64,000 nt of DNA from Prochlorococcus sp. AG-402-G19 (lineage in GTDB: Bacteria > Cyanobacteriota > Cyanobacteriia > PCC-6307 > Cyanobiaceae), in assembly GCA_003279455.1 (NCBI GenBank), contig QCHU01000004.1, positions 1 to 64,000 of the forward strand, given 5' to 3'. Shown here one piece after another: positions 1 to 9,948 of the stretch. Position numbers and translations under genes: made by a program. Position 1 is the first letter of the stretch; every line of letters starts with the position of its first letter. Under the pieces are notes generated by a model. That model had not been told where the DNA came from and ran no database searches. It was given only the letters and a program-made list of their open reading frames with translations.

Positions 1-1601
1 TTACGCGCATTAAAATTCCTAAGGAGAGTATTTCTAGATTTATAAGTATTCCAATTGAACTTCATGATAATGAATCAACAAAATACACAGGAATTGCCAT
101 TGAAGAAATCATTGCAAATAACTTATCCATGCTTTTCCCTGGAATGGGTGTTAAAGAATATTCGTACTTTCGCGTTACGAGAGACGCAGATCTAGAGCTG
201 CGCGACATTGAAGCTGATGATTTAATGAGCGCGTTAGAAGAAGGTTTACGCAAGCGGCGCAAAGGAGGTGAAGTAGTGAGGCTAGAAGTCTCCACGAATA
301 CGCCAACAGTAATTCTTGATCTTTTACAAGAAGGGATGAATATAGACAAGGAAAATTTATATCAAATTGAAGGATTCCTAGCATTAGATGAATTAATAGA
401 ATTAACAACTTTCAATCTTCCAAAATTAAAATTTAAAGAGCATCAAGGCATTACTCATAATTCACTCAAACATAGTCAGTTACGAGAACAAGAAGAATTA
501 GATACTAGAAATAAAAGTAATTTTAAAAGTATATTCTCCATAATTCGCCGTAATGATTTACTAGTTCATCACCCATACAATCTTTTCTCGACATCGGTCG
601 AAGAGTTGATAAATCAAGCTGCGGAAGATAAGCAAGTCATGGGAATCAAAATGACTTTGTATAGAATTTCCAAAGACTCTCTAATTATTGATGCACTAAT
701 AAGAGCTGCTGAGAAAGGAAAGCAAGTAATGGCTCTAGTTGAATTAAAAGCAAGATTTGATGAAGATAATAATATCCAATGGGCAAAACAATTAGAGCAA
801 GCTGGAGTTCATGTTGTCTATGGAGTCATTGGATTAAAAACTCATACAAAAATCGCTTTGATTATCAGGAAAGAAAAAAACAGATTACGAACATACTTTC
901 ATATTGGGACTGGAAATTATAATTCAAAAACGTCTAAAACATATACAGATTTTGGCTTGCTTTCTTGTCAACCTGAGCTTGGTCAAGATCTTATTGAGCT
1001 ATTTAATTATCTGACTGGATTTGCCAAACAACAATCCTATAGAAAATTATTAGTTGCACCGGTAACTCTTAGAAATGGAATAGAAAAACTAATCAAAAGA
1101 GAAATCAATTATGCAAAAAATGGCTTGCCGGCTAGGATAATAGCCAAAATGAATTCCCTGGTAGATCCAGAAATTATAAAACTTCTTTATTTGGCATCTC
1201 AAGAAGGAGTCAAAATTGAACTTATAATTAGAGGTATGTGTTGCCTGTATCCCCAGAAAAAAGGGTTAAGCGAAAACATATCTGTAACAAGCATTATTGG
1301 TAGGTTTCTAGAGCATTCAAGAGTCTTCTGGTTTAATAACGATGGAGATGCAGAAGTATTTATTGGCAGTGCAGATTGGATGAGGCGTAATTTAGATCGA
1401 AGAGTTGAAGCAGTTACACCTATTGAAGACAATAAAATTAAAAGAGAAATTAAACATTTATTAGACTCTTATTTAGAAGCAAATAAAGACTCTTGGAATA
1501 TGCAAAGTGATGGTAGCTACGCCAAAAATCAAATTTTGAATGATAAGAAAAAATATATTCAAGAAAAAATTATTAAGCTATACAAAAAAGAAGAAAATTA
1601 A
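1..1601 (+). CDS. ppk: Polyphosphate kinase 1 (5'-truncated by window edge)
   Basis: PPK1 reversibly transfers the gamma phosphate of ATP to polyphosphate. The reading frame is open from base 3 to the stop, giving about 532 residues of a family of roughly 700, so the N-terminal part lies outside the window. Two histidines stand out: one in a KTHTK context (codon at 843-845) and one in HIGTGN (codon at 900-902). They are 19 residues apart, the same spacing as the E. coli autophosphorylated His435 and His454. The LFPGM stretch near 130 and the C-terminal IGSADWM/RRVE stretch (PLD-like fold) also fit the family. A sigma factor gene follows on the same strand after a 150-bp gap. The family assignment is firm; only completeness is limited. 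Confidence 0.95.
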   Translation, partial: TRIKIPKESISRFISIPIELHDNESTKYTGIAIEEIIANNLSMLFPGMGVKEYSYFRVTRDADLELRDIEADDLMSALEEGLRKRRKGGEVVRLEVSTNTPTVILDLLQEGMNIDKENLYQIEGFLALDELIELTTFNLPKLKFKEHQGITHNSLKHSQLREQEELDTRNKSNFKSIFSIIRRNDLLVHHPYNLFSTSVEELINQAAEDKQVMGIKMTLYRISKDSLIIDALIRAAEKGKQVMALVELKARFDEDNNIQWAKQLEQAGVHVVYGVIGLKTHTKIALIIRKEKNRLRTYFHIGTGNYNSKTSKTYTDFGLLSCQPELGQDLIELFNYLTGFAKQQSYRKLLVAPVTLRNGIEKLIKREINYAKNGLPARIIAKMNSLVDPEIIKLLYLASQEGVKIELIIRGMCCLYPQKKGLSENISVTSIIGRFLEHSRVFWFNNDGDAEVFIGSADWMRRNLDRRVEAVTPIEDNKIKREIKHLLDSYLEANKDSWNMQSDGSYAKNQILNDKKKYIQEKIIKLYKKEEN

Positions 1602-1611
1602 AAATTTCAAA

Positions 1612-1625
1612 GCTTTTCGAAAAGC
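1612..1625. terminator. 14-bp perfect palindrome after ppk, possible weak terminator
   Basis: GCTTTTCGAAAAGC is a perfect palindrome starting 11 bases after the ppk stop. It is followed by a T-rich stretch (1634-1641). As an RNA hairpin it would have a tight loop and few GC pairs, so it would be a weak terminator at best. It could also be a protein-binding palindrome in front of the sigma factor gene. Confidence 0.3.
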
Positions 1626-1752
1626 ATTTAATCTATTTTTTTGATGCGCTTTATACCTAATTAGGCAAAAAGTCATAAATTTTTCGTTTCAATTAGTCAA
1701 CTTCTCCTTATAAGTGCTAACTTCTTAATAAATCTAATTTCAAGAGGCCAGG

Positions 1753-2778
1753 GTGATGGGGATCCCGCTGGAATCTGCCAAGGAAATTTCTGATGTTTCA
1801 TCAGAGAGTTCTAATTCGGCAAGCAAAAATCAAAAACTATCTACATCGACTGTTAGTAGTCAAAAATCTCGAAGTTCTAGAAGGCAAAGTAATCGTCTAG
1901 CAACTGATGCAATAGGTTTCTATCTCACAAGTATTGGAAGAGTTCCACTTCTGACACCTGCTGAAGAAATTGAACTTGCTCATCATGTTCAACAAATGAA
2001 AGATTTGTTGAACCTTCCTCTTGAAGAACGCACTGCCCGTCAAAAACACAAAATAAAAATGGGTAAGCGGGCAAGAGATCGCATGATGGCTGCAAATCTG
2101 AGACTCGTTGTAAGTGTTGCAAAAAAATATCAAAATCAAGGTTTAGAGTTACTTGATTTAGTGCAAGAAGGTGCAATTGGATTAGAAAGAGCTGTTGATA
2201 AATTTGATCCTGCAATGGGTTATAAATTCTCAACCTATGCATACTGGTGGATAAGACAAGGCATGACTCGTGCAATTGATAACAGTGCTAGAACTATTCG
2301 ACTACCAATACATATCAGTGAAAAACTCTCAAAAATGCGCCGTATATCGCGTGAATTATCTCATCGATTTGGTAGACAGCCAAATCGACTAGAACTAGCA
2401 AACGCAATGGGAATCGAACCTCAAGATTTAGAAGATCTTGTGTCGCAAAGTGCGCCATGCGCGTCTCTTGATGCTCATGCTAGAGGTGAGGAGGATCGTA
2501 GTACTCTAGGAGAACTAATACCCGACCCAAATTCAGATGAGCCCATGGAAGGTATGGATAGAAGTATTCAAAAAGAACACCTTGGAGGATGGTTATCTCA
2601 ATTAAATGAAAGAGAGCAAAAAATAATGAGACTTCGCTTTGGCCTTGATGGAGAAGAGCCACTTACTCTTGCTGAAATTGGAAGACAAATCAATGTGTCA
2701 AGAGAACGTGTAAGACAACTTGAAGCAAAAGCTATTTTAAAATTGAGAGTAATGACTACTCGTCAAAACGCTGCCTAA
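1753..2778 (+). CDS. Group 2 RpoD-like sigma factor
   Basis: Primary-like sigma-70 family factor of about 340 residues that directs RNA polymerase to -10/-35 promoters. A polar Ser-rich N-terminus is followed by region 1.2 (DAIGFYLTSIGRVPLL), region 2 (NLRLVVSVAKKYQ, DLVQEGAIGLERAVDKFD, YKFSTYAYWWIRQ), region 3 and a C-terminal region 4 helix-turn-helix (LTLAEIGRQINVSRERVRQLE). It lacks the large acidic region 1.1 typical of principal sigma factors, and cyanobacteria carry several such non-essential group 2 factors; which one this is cannot be told. Start is GTG 1753 or ATG 1756, with an AGAGG at 1743-1747 as possible ribosome binding site. The next gene begins 3 nt after its stop. Confidence 0.93.
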   Translation: MMGIPLESAKEISDVSSESSNSASKNQKLSTSTVSSQKSRSSRRQSNRLATDAIGFYLTSIGRVPLLTPAEEIELAHHVQQMKDLLNLPLEERTARQKHKIKMGKRARDRMMAANLRLVVSVAKKYQNQGLELLDLVQEGAIGLERAVDKFDPAMGYKFSTYAYWWIRQGMTRAIDNSARTIRLPIHISEKLSKMRRISRELSHRFGRQPNRLELANAMGIEPQDLEDLVSQSAPCASLDAHARGEEDRSTLGELIPDPNSDEPMEGMDRSIQKEHLGGWLSQLNEREQKIMRLRFGLDGEEPLTLAEIGRQINVSRERVRQLEAKAILKLRVMTTRQNAA

Positions 2779-2781
2779 CCA

Positions 2782-3435
2782 TTGCCTATTCAAATAGCTA
2801 TTTTTGTTATTGCATTATGGATAATTATACTTTTATTGATTGCATTTTTATGTAAAAGATTTTTTCCTAAAAAAGAAGAGTTAAGTAGAAAAATTATTCA
2901 TATTGGCACTGGGCCTGTAATTCTTATAGCCTGGTTATTTGATATTCCAAAAGATATAGCTTTCCTAACTGCATTATTGATCACCATAGCCTTAGGTGTT
3001 AATTACCAATATCGTTTATTACCATCTATTGAGGATATCGATAGAAAAAGTTTTGGAACAATTGCATATGGTATCAGCATCACACTATTACTTTTACTTT
3101 TCTGGCCTCGCTATGCATCTTCTATTTCCATAGGAGTACTATCGATGTCTTTTGGTGATGGATTAGCAGGTTTAATCGGTAGATCTATTAACTCTCCAAA
3201 ATGGTCAATCCTTGGACAAACAAAATCAATTATTGGAACATTAACAATGGCTACAGTAGTAGCTATAACGACATCAATTATTTCTTCACTCAATAATTTA
3301 GGCATACAGCCTCTAGAAATAGTAGTTATTTCGCTAATAGCAACTTTGTTAGAACAAATCAGTCCTTGGGGTATTGATAATTTAACTGTTCCTATTGGAG
3401 TAACTTGCATAGGGATATGGTTCATAGGAATATAA
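2782..3435 (+). CDS. Phytol/dolichol-kinase-like membrane protein (VTE5 family)
   Basis: Polytopic membrane protein of 217 residues with about six hydrophobic segments. It carries LSRKIIHIGTGP near residue 35, the conserved N-terminal motif of the dolichol/phytol kinase branch of the CDP-DAG synthase superfamily, and SFGDGLAGLIGR near residue 125. These enzymes use CTP to phosphorylate long-chain isoprenoid alcohols; in cyanobacteria the characterised relative salvages phytol from chlorophyll for tocopherol synthesis. Substrate here is inferred. The start is TTG at 2782, three bases after the sigma factor stop, so the two are likely co-transcribed. Confidence 0.8.
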   Translation: MPIQIAIFVIALWIIILLLIAFLCKRFFPKKEELSRKIIHIGTGPVILIAWLFDIPKDIAFLTALLITIALGVNYQYRLLPSIEDIDRKSFGTIAYGISITLLLLLFWPRYASSISIGVLSMSFGDGLAGLIGRSINSPKWSILGQTKSIIGTLTMATVVAITTSIISSLNNLGIQPLEIVVISLIATLLEQISPWGIDNLTVPIGVTCIGIWFIGI

Positions 3436-3446
3436 AAAAACCAAAT

Positions 3447-4517
3447 TTATTTAACTGATTCAGCTAGTTCCTCTAATAAAACTTCCGTTGTAGAAAAGTT
3501 TATACATGCATCCGTAACACTCTGGCCATAAGTAAGTTTTGACAAATCTGAATTTAATTTCTGATTACCCTCAACAAGATGACTCTCAATCATTACGCCC
3601 ATTACATTTTTTGAACCACCTTTTAACTGTGATGCAACATCCCGTAAAACTTCTGATTGTCTACGAAAATCTTTATTTGAGTTGCCATGACTACAATCAA
3701 CCATTACTCTTCCAGGCATTTGTGATTGTGCCAATTCTTCTGCAATTAAATTAATTGCCTCAAGATGATAATTAGTTCCATTCTTACCACCTCTTAGAAC
3801 AAGATGACCATCTGGATTACCTGTAGTACTGACTATCGAAGCGTGACCATCGTTATTAATTCCTAAAAAATGATGAGGTTTTGAAGCCGCTTGCATTGCA
3901 TTGATAGCAATCGTTGCTGTACCGTCAGTACCATTCTTGTATCCAACAGGCATTGATAATCCAGAAGCCATTTCACGATGCGTCTGGCTCTCTGTTGTTC
4001 TTGCGCCAATAGCAGTCCAACTAATTAAATCAGCAATATATTGAGGAACAACTGGATCAAGTAATTCAGTTGCTGCAGGCATTCCTTTCTTAGCTAAATC
4101 AAGCAACAAACCTCTTGCTTTTCTTAAACCGGTATTTATATCGTAAGAATCATCAAGATGAGGATCATTAATCAGTCCTTTCCAGCCAACTGTTGTGCGA
4201 GGTTTCTCAAAATAAACACGCATAACAATTTCTAAATACTGACTATATTTTTCTCTCAATGGAGCTAAACGGTTTGCATAGTCAATAGCAGCATCAATAT
4301 CATGAACCGAGCATGGTCCAACAATCACCAAAATTCTTGGATCGATACCATGAAGAATTGATTGAATCTTTTTTCGAGTAGTAGAGACAACCCCAGAGGC
4401 TGCCTTATCTAAAGGCAAATCTCTGTGAAGTAATGCTGGTGACATTAACGGGCGAGTCTCGACCACATGAAGGTCAGAGGTGCTATCCACCATTGAAAAA
4501 TATGATGAGGTGGACAT
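3447..4517 (-). CDS. aroG: 3-deoxy-7-phosphoheptulonate (DAHP) synthase, class I
   Basis: First committed enzyme of the shikimate pathway, condensing phosphoenolpyruvate with erythrose 4-phosphate. The 356 residues match the AroF/AroG/AroH class: GPCSVHD near residue 68, RVYFEKPRTTVGWKG near 100, INDPHLDDS, GARTTESQTHREMASGLSMPVGYKNGTDG in the centre, and VDCSHGNSNKD for metal and substrate binding. Whether it is feedback-inhibited by Phe or Tyr cannot be read from the sequence, so the aroG symbol denotes the family only. It converges on the phytol-kinase-like gene and diverges from acnB across a 153-bp gap. Confidence 0.95.
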   Translation of the reverse strand: MSTSSYFSMVDSTSDLHVVETRPLMSPALLHRDLPLDKAASGVVSTTRKKIQSILHGIDPRILVIVGPCSVHDIDAAIDYANRLAPLREKYSQYLEIVMRVYFEKPRTTVGWKGLINDPHLDDSYDINTGLRKARGLLLDLAKKGMPAATELLDPVVPQYIADLISWTAIGARTTESQTHREMASGLSMPVGYKNGTDGTATIAINAMQAASKPHHFLGINNDGHASIVSTTGNPDGHLVLRGGKNGTNYHLEAINLIAEELAQSQMPGRVMVDCSHGNSNKDFRRQSEVLRDVASQLKGGSKNVMGVMIESHLVEGNQKLNSDLSKLTYGQSVTDACINFSTTEVLLEELAESVK

Positions 4518-4651
4518 TTAAAGCGTGATCATAGATATAAGATTAGAGAAGTATCAGACATAGGGGGGTAATAAGTTGCATTATCTGAATGATTGTTCAA
4601 GAAACATGCAGTTGTAAACAATGAAAACAAAAGGCTCTCACTCAAATACAT

Positions 4652-4663
4652 TCTCAATTGAGA
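4652..4663. promoter_or_regulatory. 12-bp palindrome just upstream of acnB
   Basis: TCTCAATTGAGA is a perfect palindrome ending 7 bases before the acnB start codon. It overlaps the position expected for the ribosome binding site. It could be an operator or a chance event in AT-rich DNA; nothing else supports a function. Confidence 0.25.
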
Positions 4664-4670
4664 TTTAAAA

Positions 4671-7271
4671 ATGTTTAAAAATTATTTATCACATGTTGCA
4701 GAAAGAGAAGCGTTAGGGATCCCTCCGCTTCCTTTAGATGCAAAACAGACTCAAGCTTTAACAAAATTATTAGAAAAGCCAGATAAAGAAATCGATCAAA
4801 ACTTCTTACTTGATCTTCTTATTAATCGAATTCCTCCTGGAGTTGATGAAGCCTCTTATGTTAAAGCCACTTGGCTGAGCTCAATTGCTCAAGAAGAATC
4901 TAAAAGTCCATTAGTCAGTCCTTTAAAAGCAACTGAGCTTTTGGGTACAATGATTGGCGGATATAATGTAGCAGCATTAATTGAAATACTAGAATCTAAT
5001 AATAAAGAATTAGCAGCTTCAGCCTCTGATGCCTTAAGTAATACTCTTCTAGTTTATGATGCTTTAAATGACATTTTCGATTTAGCTAAAAATAACATTT
5101 ATGCAGAAAAAGTTATAAATAGCTGGTCCAATGGAGAATGGTTCACAAACAAACAACCTTTAGCAGAAGAAATAACAGTCACAGTTTTTAAAGTTGAAGG
5201 GGAGACAAATACAGACGACCTCTCACCAGCAACTCATGCCACAACAAGACCGGATATTCCTTTGCATGCTCTAGCGATGCTAGAAACCCGAGATCCAAAT
5301 GGTTTAAGCACTATTGAAGAATTAAAAAAGAAAGGACATCCTATTGCTTATGTTGGAGATGTGGTTGGAACAGGCAGCTCACGAAAATCAGCAATAAACT
5401 CTGTCCTTTGGCATACAGGACAAGACATACCCTTCGTACCAAATAAACGTGGAAGTGGAGTTGTAATAGGAGGTAAAATTGCTCCTATTTTCTTTAATAC
5501 TGCAGAAGATTCAGGTGCACTCCCAATTGAATGTGATGTAAGCAAGCTCAAAACAGGAGATATCATTACTATTTTTCCTTATAAAGGCGAAGTTAGAAGA
5601 AATGAAAACGACACAAACGATGGAGAACTTTTATCAAAATTTGACTTGAAGCCACAAACTATTACTGATGAAGTCAGAGCGGGTGGGCGAATTCCTTTAA
5701 TGATTGGACGAGCTTTGACAGACAAAGTCAGAGCAAAATTAAAACTTCCTCCCTCTACTCTTTTTATTCGTCCTGGTCAGCCACCGGCATCAAAGCATGG
5801 GTTTACACAAGCTCAAAAAATGGTTGGAAAAGCTTGCGGTCTAGAAGGCGTTCTCCCTGGGGCAAGTTGTGAGCCAATAATGACAACCGTTGGTAGTCAA
5901 GATACTACTGGTCCGATGACTAGAGATGAGATGAAAGAATTAGCCTGTTTAGGGTTTTCTGCTGATTTAGTCATGCAGAGTTTCTGTCATACGGCAGCAT
6001 ATCCCAAGCCCGTTGATATCAAAACTCAAAAAGAACTCCCTGATTTTTTTGCTGAAAGAGGAGGAATAGCATTAAAGCCTGGTGATGGAATTATTCACAG
6101 TTGGCTAAATAGAATGCTTTTGCCGGACACAGTCGGGACAGGTGGCGATAGTCATACACGGTTCCCATTGGGCATCTCATTTCCAGGAGGTTCGGGAGTC
6201 GTGGCATTTGCTGCAGCCATCGGTTCCATGCCTTTAGATATGCCGGAGTCAGTTCTTGTACGTTTTAAAGGGTCTTTAAAAACTGGGGTCACTTTAAGAG
6301 ATGTGGTTAATGCCATTCCGTGGATGGCTATCCAACAAGGACTTCTGACTGTCGCAAAAGAAAACAAAGTTAATGTGTTTAATGGAAAAATATTAGAAAT
6401 TGAAGGTCTACCAAACCTAAAATTAGAGCAAGCTTTTGAGTTAACTGATGCAAGTGCAGAAAGATCTTGTGCTGGATGTACTATTCAACTCTCTGAATCG
6501 ACAATAAGTGAATATTTAAAAAGCAATATTGTTTTACTTAAAAATATGATTGCTCGGGGATATAAAGACGCAAGAACAATAAGTAGAAGAATTAAAGAAA
6601 TGGAAGAATGGCTAAAAAAACCAGATTTACTATCCGCCGACTCAAATGCGCAATACTCAGAAATCATCGAAATAGACTTGAATGAACTCAAAGAACCTGT
6701 TTTAGCGTGTCCTAATGATCCTGATAACGTCAAACTTTTAAGCGAAGTCGCAGGAACTCCTATTCAAGAAGTTTTTATTGGTTCCTGTATGACTAATATT
6801 GGACATTATCGAGCGGCTGCAAAAATTCTCGAAGAAGAAGGGAGGATATCAGCTCGATTATGGGTATGTCCGCCAACACGAATGGACGAGGAAATTTTAA
6901 AAAAAGAAGGTTACTACGAGATCTTCAAGGCAGCTGGTAGCCGAATGGAAATGCCTGGTTGTTCTCTATGCATGGGCAATCAAGCTCGTGTAGAAGATAA
7001 TTCAACTGTTTTCTCAACCAGTACGAGAAATTTCAACAACAGATTAGGTAAAGGAGCTCAGGTATTCTTAGGAAGTGCAGAACTGGCTGCTGTTTGCGCT
7101 TTATTGGGTCATATACCTACACCTCATGAATATCTTGCAATAGCTTCCAAAAAAGTTTCCCCTTTAACTGACGAAATATACAGATACTTAAACTTTAATG
7201 AAATACCAAACTTTATCGAAGATGGTCGTGTAATAACAAAAGAAGAAGAGGCATCTATTTTACAAACTTAA
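4671..7271 (+). CDS. acnB: Aconitate hydratase B
   Basis: Interconverts citrate and isocitrate through a [4Fe-4S] cluster. At 866 residues it has the AcnB order: an N-terminal HEAT-like domain (about 1-155), the swivelling domain (about 160-370, with [12 protein letters not shown] and GTGSSRKSA), then the catalytic domains ([16 protein letters not shown]). The three cluster cysteines are visible as IGSCMTN and the pair in GCSLCMGNQ near the C-terminus. In a cyanobacterium it feeds isocitrate to 2-oxoglutarate for nitrogen assimilation. The ClC transporter gene follows after 9 bases on the same strand. Confidence 0.97.
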   Translation: MFKNYLSHVAEREALGIPPLPLDAKQTQALTKLLEKPDKEIDQNFLLDLLINRIPPGVDEASYVKATWLSSIAQEESKSPLVSPLKATELLGTMIGGYNVAALIEILESNNKELAASASDALSNTLLVYDALNDIFDLAKNNIYAEKVINSWSNGEWFTNKQPLAEEITVTVFKVEGETNTDDLSPATHATTRPDIPLHALAMLETRDPNGLSTIEELKKKGHPIAYVGDVVGTGSSRKSAINSVLWHTGQDIPFVPNKRGSGVVIGGKIAPIFFNTAEDSGALPIECDVSKLKTGDIITIFPYKGEVRRNENDTNDGELLSKFDLKPQTITDEVRAGGRIPLMIGRALTDKVRAKLKLPPSTLFIRPGQPPASKHGFTQAQKMVGKACGLEGVLPGASCEPIMTTVGSQDTTGPMTRDEMKELACLGFSADLVMQSFCHTAAYPKPVDIKTQKELPDFFAERGGIALKPGDGIIHSWLNRMLLPDTVGTGGDSHTRFPLGISFPGGSGVVAFAAAIGSMPLDMPESVLVRFKGSLKTGVTLRDVVNAIPWMAIQQGLLTVAKENKVNVFNGKILEIEGLPNLKLEQAFELTDASAERSCAGCTIQLSESTISEYLKSNIVLLKNMIARGYKDARTISRRIKEMEEWLKKPDLLSADSNAQYSEIIEIDLNELKEPVLACPNDPDNVKLLSEVAGTPIQEVFIGSCMTNIGHYRAAAKILEEEGRISARLWVCPPTRMDEEILKKEGYYEIFKAAGSRMEMPGCSLCMGNQARVEDNSTVFSTSTRNFNNRLGKGAQVFLGSAELAAVCALLGHIPTPHEYLAIASKKVSPLTDEIYRYLNFNEIPNFIEDGRVITKEEEASILQT

Positions 7272-7280
7272 ATTAAGTAA

Positions 7281-8639
7281 ATGATCAAAAGTAAAAGTAA
7301 AAATCCAATACAAAAAAAATCAACTCAGAGCATCAACAGGCTCCTTGAAAGGAAATGGCTAAATGTGATTCTTGCCCTAATCCTGACAGGATTGGGAGCA
7401 GCATTAACTGGAATATTATTTAAAACTGGAATTCATACATTAGAAAATTATCGATCAAATCTTCTTGGATATTTACCTAGATGGATAGTTTTACCAATTT
7501 TAGGAGGATTAGGAGGATTAATTGCTGGATCAATTATTCAAAATTTTGCCCCTGCAGCAAAAGGTGCAGGAGTAAGTCACATCATTGCGTTTCTTCGCCA
7601 TAAACCAGTCCCTATGGGATTAAGAGTTGGTGTCGTCAAACTATTTACTGGAATAATTGCTATCGGCAGTGGATTCCCACTAGGTCCAGAAGGCCCAGCA
7701 GTTCAAATGGGAGGATCTGTCGCCTGGAAAATGGCCAAATGGCTAAAAGCACCTGTTTCATTTCGAAGAGTCATAGTTGCAGCAGGAGGAGGAGCTGGAA
7801 TTGCAGCTATTTTTAGTGCACCTATTGGAGGCTTTATCTATGCAATTGAGGAACTTCTAAATTCAGCCAGACCAGTAGTCCTTTTACTAGTAGTAGTAAC
7901 AACATTCTGGGCTGATAGTTGTGCTGATATTTTGCAGGCGATTGGACTAGATCAAAAAGCTGGTGGCTTCATTAATAATTTAGGTTTTCAATTAGAAAGA
8001 GCATATACACCAGTAATCAAATTCTTTCCGATAGATTTTTTATACCTAATAGTTTTAGGAATCTTACTTGGATTCCTAGCCGAAATGTATTGCCAATATG
8101 TTTTAAAAATGCAAGTACTAGGAAACAAATGGTTTAAAAATAAAAGTATACAAAGAATGAGTTTATCTGGTTTTTTACTTGGCTCAATGTATTCAATACT
8201 TCCAGAAAGCTTTCATAATATCGAAGGATTACAAAAAATCATTGTTAATGAAAGTAATAATTTTACGCTTGCAATAAGCATATTTTTAGTTTTATTTCTT
8301 GCTTCTGGTTTAGCAGCTTCCTCTGGGGCTCCAGGTGGTTTGTTTTATCCAATGCTCACCCTAGGAGGCTCTATAGGATTAGCCAGCGGCATAGGAGTAG
8401 AAACATTAACGGGCCATGTGCCAACAACTTTTATTTTTGCAGGAATGGGCGGATTTGTAGCTGGATGTTCAAGAACCCCCTTAACAGCAATGTTTTTAGC
8501 TTTCGCATTAACTAAAAATCTTTTAATACTAAAGCCACTATTAATTACATGTATAGCCAGCTTTTTAACTGCCAGAATATTTAATGAACATTCAATTTAT
8601 GAAAGACAGATTACAATTGAACAAGGAGAGTTAATATAA
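7281..8639 (+). CDS. ClC-family chloride/anion transporter
   Basis: Integral membrane anion transporter of 452 residues with the ClC signature motifs: GSGFPLGPEGPAVQMGG (about 132-148, selectivity filter and gating Glu), IEELL near 190 with the Glu that corresponds to the internal proton glutamate of Cl-/H+ antiporters, and GAPGGLFYPMLTLGG near 350. Both glutamates being present favours a proton-coupled antiporter over a passive channel. The usual GREGP is GPEGP here. No cytoplasmic CBS domains follow the membrane part. Likely co-transcribed with acnB. Confidence 0.9.
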   Translation: MIKSKSKNPIQKKSTQSINRLLERKWLNVILALILTGLGAALTGILFKTGIHTLENYRSNLLGYLPRWIVLPILGGLGGLIAGSIIQNFAPAAKGAGVSHIIAFLRHKPVPMGLRVGVVKLFTGIIAIGSGFPLGPEGPAVQMGGSVAWKMAKWLKAPVSFRRVIVAAGGGAGIAAIFSAPIGGFIYAIEELLNSARPVVLLLVVVTTFWADSCADILQAIGLDQKAGGFINNLGFQLERAYTPVIKFFPIDFLYLIVLGILLGFLAEMYCQYVLKMQVLGNKWFKNKSIQRMSLSGFLLGSMYSILPESFHNIEGLQKIIVNESNNFTLAISIFLVLFLASGLAASSGAPGGLFYPMLTLGGSIGLASGIGVETLTGHVPTTFIFAGMGGFVAGCSRTPLTAMFLAFALTKNLLILKPLLITCIASFLTARIFNEHSIYERQITIEQGELI

Positions 8640-8646
8640 TACTTTT

Positions 8647-9942
8647 TTAAATTTTCTTTGATAAAATATTATAATTTATTGAATTATAGAACATACATCT
8701 AAGCCCTATCAATAATATCCAACCTAAAATATTTATTCTGCTATCAAACAATGGAATATCAGTCGCATGGAAACAAATAAGAATTAAAGTAGAAGTCCAC
8801 CAAGCTCGATCAACTATTATATTCTTTTTTGAATTTAATTTATTGAATATTCTATAAAAGCCTGAAATTATTAATAAGCTAAAAACAAATATGTTAATCA
8901 AAAAAGAGACTAAAATACCATGGCTAATTGCTAACTCTAAAGGCAAATTATGGGAATGGCCATGAAATAAACCTGTCCTCAGAGGATAAAGAATTGAAAA
9001 AGCTGCTGCTCCCCAACCCAACCATGGCTTCTCAAAAATTAAATTAACTGCAACTTTCCATTGGCCAATACGTGTTGCTTCAAAAGTTCTAGTGTCTACA
9101 AACTGCATATCATTTAATCTCATCCAAATAGCATCAGGCACAATACTTCTTGCAAATTGTTGAATTCCAAAATCAAAAACAGGTAAAACCGCAATTATCA
9201 CTGGAAAAATAAAAATGAGCATTAATGGGATTAACCAACTCCATGATGCAGAACCAAAAACCAATGGCAAACCTAAAACGATTGCACCCCATGCGTTTCG
9301 AGAATCAGTCAAAATCATTGATGAAACAAAGGCAACTAAAAGTGCACAGGGAATAACTCGGTTTTTTCCACAAATAAAAGGATGGAGAACTGAAGCCAAG
9401 CACAATGGCCATACCCCCGCTAACCAAGCAGCCGTGATATTTGCATAATCAAACAACCCAGACAATCTTCCTAAAGGCTCTCCTCCTGGAGATATGTACC
9501 AAATTATTAAACCATCAAAAAACTGCCAAGGACCCTCCCATCCAAACCATAACTGACCAAAACCAGTTATCAAAACAGGTAGAGTTCCCAATACAAGACA
9601 AGAAGCGCATTTTGTTCTTCTTTCAGAGGTCAACAAATATGGTTGCAAACCCCAAAAAAACCAAAAGAATGGCAACCAATTAAAAAGACCTAACCAAGCT
9701 AGCCAACCAGTATGAGAACGAAGACAACCAATTGTCATCAAACAAGTTACGAGCACTAAAGGATAATTCCAATATTCCCTCCAATAGCAATCCCTTCTTT
9801 TTAGAGATTCATCAAAGAGAGCTACAAGCAAAAACACACAAGAAAGTAATGCACTAGAAGGCAAACAAAAAACACCTAACTGAAAACAATTCCAGCCAAT
9901 ATTCTCTGAAAATTTATTTTTTTTAATTAAAGAGAAAAGCAT
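8647..9942 (-). CDS. O-antigen ligase/Wzy-like (IctB-type) membrane protein
   Basis: A 431-residue protein with about ten hydrophobic segments. A large hydrophilic region follows RLSGLFDYANITAAW, and LTDSRNAWGA resembles the SRNAW motif of the O-antigen ligase/polymerase superfamily that also includes cyanobacterial IctB. IctB was first proposed to take part in bicarbonate accumulation, but the family is better known for glycan polymerisation or ligation, so the substrate is unresolved. It converges with the ClC gene 7 bases away and lies 6 bases downstream of purU, suggesting co-transcription with purU. Confidence 0.7.
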   Translation of the reverse strand: MLFSLIKKNKFSENIGWNCFQLGVFCLPSSALLSCVFLLVALFDESLKRRDCYWREYWNYPLVLVTCLMTIGCLRSHTGWLAWLGLFNWLPFFWFFWGLQPYLLTSERRTKCASCLVLGTLPVLITGFGQLWFGWEGPWQFFDGLIIWYISPGGEPLGRLSGLFDYANITAAWLAGVWPLCLASVLHPFICGKNRVIPCALLVAFVSSMILTDSRNAWGAIVLGLPLVFGSASWSWLIPLMLIFIFPVIIAVLPVFDFGIQQFARSIVPDAIWMRLNDMQFVDTRTFEATRIGQWKVAVNLIFEKPWLGWGAAAFSILYPLRTGLFHGHSHNLPLELAISHGILVSFLINIFVFSLLIISGFYRIFNKLNSKKNIIVDRAWWTSTLILICFHATDIPLFDSRINILGWILLIGLRCMFYNSINYNILSKKI

Positions 9943-9948
9943 TATTAA

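Noticed and set aside
4560-4575. Run of G near the DAHP synthase/acnB divergent gap
   Set aside because: An isolated GGGGGG with no partner repeat; not enough for a quadruplex or a site.
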